Source: Enterococcus sp. 9E7_DIV0242 (GTDB lineage: Bacteria; Bacillota; Bacilli; Lactobacillales; Enterococcaceae). Taken from it: a stretch of 64,000 nt of DNA. Numbering within the stretch: the first letter of the stretch is position 1; each line of letters begins with the position of its first letter. A program made the translations under genes and the position numbers. The notes beneath the pieces were generated by a model, which was not told where the DNA came from, did no database searches, and worked only from the letters and a program-made list of their open reading frames with translations. Positions 61,879-64,000 of this stretch are shown piece after piece. The stretch lies in assembly GCF_002140975.2 (NCBI RefSeq), contig NZ_CP147247.1, positions 930,001 through 994,000 on the forward strand, given 5' to 3'.

Positions 61879-62720
61879 TTGGTCTTCCTCACTTTCACTC
61901 TTTGACAGTTTGGACAAAAGTGCGTACCACGTTGAGCCACTTTTATTTTTTGAATCGGTGTTCCGCAACGAAGACATGGTTCTCCTGTTTGCCCATATGC
62001 ATGAAGAGAAATCTGAAATTTCCCAGCTTCTCCCAATGCATTCAAATAGCTGCGAATCGTCGTGCCGCCAGCTTCCACTGCACGTGCCAACACATCAATG
62101 ATCGCTTGATATAGAAGTTCGGTCTCTTTTTTTGTCAATGTGTTTGCGGGCTGCTCCGGATGTATTTTCGATTCCCATAACGCCTCATCTACATAGATAT
62201 TTCCCAGCCCAGTGACAAGTTTTTGATCCAACAAAAGTGGCTTGATTGCTTTATGGTGCTTTTTCAGATTGGTTTGAAATGGTTGCAATAGAAACATTTC
62301 TGGAATTGGTTCGGGTCCTAATGCTAAAATCCCTTTGTATTCATTTGATTTGTCCTTTTCAACAAGAACCATTCGACCAAATTTTCGTACATCCAAATAG
62401 CGTAGCTCGGTATCATCTGTAAAGGTAAAGCGGACATGCGTATGTTTCATCACAGGATCATTTTTAGATTCATGAAATTCATATTTTCCCTCCATCCGAA
62501 GATGGGAAACCATATCAAAATCTGTCAGCTTGAAAATCAAAAATTTCCCTCGCCGTTCCATTTTTTCTATCGTTTGCCCTTGAAGAGAGAGCGAAAATAA
62601 TTCTTTTTCCGGCTGTTCGATAATCCTTCCCCACAGCACCTCTACCGATGCTATCGTCTTACCAGTAACCAATTTCTCCAACCCTTTTCGAACTGTTTCT
62701 ACCTCTGGTAATTCTGGCAT
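61875..62720 (-). CDS. mutM: Formamidopyrimidine-DNA glycosylase MutM
   Basis: 281 residues. The catalytic N-terminal Pro2 and Glu3 are in MPELPEVETV; the Lys region is MRMEGKYE-like (HLRMEGKYEF), VDEALWESKIHPEQPA follows, and the C-terminal zinc finger is CLRCGTPIQKIKVAQRGTHFCPNCQ. It removes 8-oxoguanine and nicks the strand. GGAGGCAGAGAAT fixes the start at MPELPE, needed for the catalytic Pro. Between polA and coaE, as in other lactic acid bacteria. Confidence 0.97.
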   Translation of the reverse strand: MPELPEVETVRKGLEKLVTGKTIASVEVLWGRIIEQPEKELFSLSLQGQTIEKMERRGKFLIFKLTDFDMVSHLRMEGKYEFHESKNDPVMKHTHVRFTFTDDTELRYLDVRKFGRMVLVEKDKSNEYKGILALGPEPIPEMFLLQPFQTNLKKHHKAIKPLLLDQKLVTGLGNIYVDEALWESKIHPEQPANTLTKKETELLYQAIIDVLARAVEAGGTTIRSYLNALGEAGKFQISLHAYGQTGEPCLRCGTPIQKIKVAQRGTHFCPNCQRVKVRKTK

Positions 62721-62801
62721 ATTCTCTGCCTCCAATCCGTTGTCTTCTTTATATGATTTACTCAAAATGCTTTTTTATTCATACTAAGTAAAGCTGCAAA
62801 A

Positions 62802-62832
62802 TGGGACATTAGCCGAATTGCTAACATCCCAC
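62802..62832. terminator. Hairpin between polA and mutM
   Basis: TGGGACATTAGC pairs with GCTAACATCCCA with a bulge. The T run on the minus strand is short (TTTTG), so it may only reduce read-through from polA. Confidence 0.5.
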
Positions 62833-62851
62833 TGTACTTCTTTACTATTAC

Positions 62852-64000
62852 TTATTTCGCTTCATACCATGTCTTCCCCCAGCTACTGTCTGTAACTAGC
62901 GGCACATGAAGACTTACAGCATTTTCCATTTCCTCTTTAACAATTTCCTCCAGTTTTTTCAGTTCCGCTTCCGGCACTTCAAAAACCAGCTCATCGTGAA
63001 CCTGTAACAGCATGGTTGCTTCAAGATTTTCTCTCTTCAAGCGGTCTGCCATATTAATCATCGCCAACTTCAAAATATCAGCTGCGCTTCCCTGAATCGG
63101 CGTGTTGATGGCTGTTCTCTCGGCGAAAGACCGAAGATTGAAATTGCGTGAATTGATATCATTCAAGTAACGTCTACGATGATACAAGGTCTCAACATAG
63201 CCCTTGTCTTTCGCTTCACGTACGATTTCTTCCATATATTTTTTGACCCCTGGATATTTTTCGAAATAGGTGTCAATATACTGCTGCGCCTGTTTTCGAG
63301 TGATACCCAAATTTTGGGAAAGTCCATAATCACTAATACCATAAACAATACCAAAGTTTACAGCCTTAGCCTGACGACGCATATTCGGTGTCACATCTTC
63401 TGCTTTTTCCAAGCCAAATACTCGCATAGCTGTGCTGGCATGGATATCCTGTCCCTCAATAAATGCTTGCTTCAAATGCTCATCATCTGAAATATGCGCT
63501 AATACACGTAACTCGATTTGAGAATAATCCGAAGAAAAAATCAACCAATTTTCATCTCTTGGTACAAAGGCTTGACGAATTTTACGCCCTTCATCCAAAC
63601 GAATCGGAATATTTTGCAAGTTTGGATCGACAGAACTCAAGCGCCCAGTCTGAGTTAATGTTTGAACATAACGCGTGTGGATCTTGTTGTCTGGTTGAAT
63701 AACCTTCAGTAAGCCTTCAATATATGTTGATTGAATTTTGGCAATTTGTCTGTATGTCAAAATATCTTCAACGATTGGTGCTTGTTCCTTCAACTGTTCC
63801 AGTACATCTACAGCTGTTGAATAGCCAGTCTTTGTTTTCTTGATAACTGGAAGCCCCATTTTTTCAAATAGGATAACTCCAAGCTGCTTCGGTGAATTCA
63901 GATTGAATTCTTCTCCAGCTTCTCCATAGATTTTTTGTTCAATCTGAGTAAGACGCTCAGAAAATTCTTGCCCCATTTCTCTCAGACGCTGTGCATCTAC
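62852..64000 (-). CDS. polA: DNA polymerase I, C-terminal part (cut by window end)
   Basis: The visible 382 residues are most of the polymerase domain. Motif A is SSDYSQIELRVLAHIS with the metal Asp, the O-helix is RRQAKAVNFGIVYGISDYG, and motif C is LLQVHDELVFEVP. The frame stays open to the last base of the window, so the start and exonuclease domains lie outside; the ATG at 63976 is internal. It fills Okazaki gaps and repairs DNA. Confidence 0.96.
   Translation of the reverse strand, partial: VDAQRLREMGQEFSERLTQIEQKIYGEAGEEFNLNSPKQLGVILFEKMGLPVIKKTKTGYSTAVDVLEQLKEQAPIVEDILTYRQIAKIQSTYIEGLLKVIQPDNKIHTRYVQTLTQTGRLSSVDPNLQNIPIRLDEGRKIRQAFVPRDENWLIFSSDYSQIELRVLAHISDDEHLKQAFIEGQDIHASTAMRVFGLEKAEDVTPNMRRQAKAVNFGIVYGISDYGLSQNLGITRKQAQQYIDTYFEKYPGVKKYMEEIVREAKDKGYVETLYHRRRYLNDINSRNFNLRSFAERTAINTPIQGSAADILKLAMINMADRLKRENLEATMLLQVHDELVFEVPEAELKKLEEIVKEEMENAVSLHVPLVTDSSWGKTWYEAK

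Noticed and set aside
1..64000. CRISPR arrays, tRNA or rRNA genes
   Set aside because: No regularly spaced direct repeats and no tRNA- or rRNA-like sequence were noticed on either strand; this was by eye only.

Overview
The window comes from a low-GC Gram-positive bacterium, most likely an Enterococcus. The reasons are the gene order polA-mutM-coaE-nrdR-dnaB-dnaI, strong AGGAGG-type ribosome binding sites, CtsR- and CcpA-like sites, many PTS permeases and an ISL3-family insertion sequence. This was judged from sequence alone; no search was run.

Layout. 1-3.9 kb: a lipoprotein alpha-carbonic anhydrase, then a very AT-rich, probably acquired stretch with a gene remnant, a Crp/Fnr regulator, a HisRS/HisZ-like class II synthetase paralog and a GNAT acetyltransferase. 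3.9-4.6 kb: an isoprenylcysteine-methyltransferase-like membrane protein. 4.8-17 kb: a sugar locus with a glycyl radical enzyme, its activase, a fructose-6-phosphate-aldolase-like enzyme, glycerol dehydrogenase, DeoR and SorC regulators, a glucose-type EIICBA permease, a fructose-type EIIC, a ROK kinase and an RDD protein. Its promoters share a TTACGWAMGAAA-like motif. 17-24.6 kb: a fructose-family PTS operon with separate EIIC, EIIB and EIIA proteins, allulose-6-phosphate 3-epimerase, transketolase and a PRD regulator with a free-standing EIIA. 25-25.8 kb: an SDR enzyme behind a MerR-type promoter. 26-35.4 kb: a seven-gene locus under a LacI repressor that looks like a pathway for apiose-containing glycosides: isomerase, split transketolase, FGGY kinase, esterase, DUF4038 glycosidase and cellobiose-type EIIC. 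35.8-38.1 kb: a three-domain RidA fusion and a divergent stand-alone PurC. 38.2-40.9 kb: GntR regulator, another EIIC and a membrane protein.

41-52.7 kb holds lepA, an Eis-like acetyltransferase, a P-loop kinase, a nucleoside deoxyribosyltransferase, membrane and hydrolase genes, a 20-residue-repeat protein, a MATE exporter and a TMEM175-like channel. A complete 1704-bp ISL3-family element (52905-54608) lies at the clpB stop codon with an 8-bp target duplication and separates clpB from its terminator. The right end carries clpB under a CtsR box, a lipoprotein, and the replication/repair block dnaI-dnaB-nrdR-coaE-mutM-polA, with polA cut by the window edge.

Overall this is a carbohydrate-acquisition region between housekeeping blocks. 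Each catabolic locus has its own regulator and permease, and all would depend on EI and HPr encoded elsewhere. The apiose-type and glycyl-radical loci are the most novel candidates.
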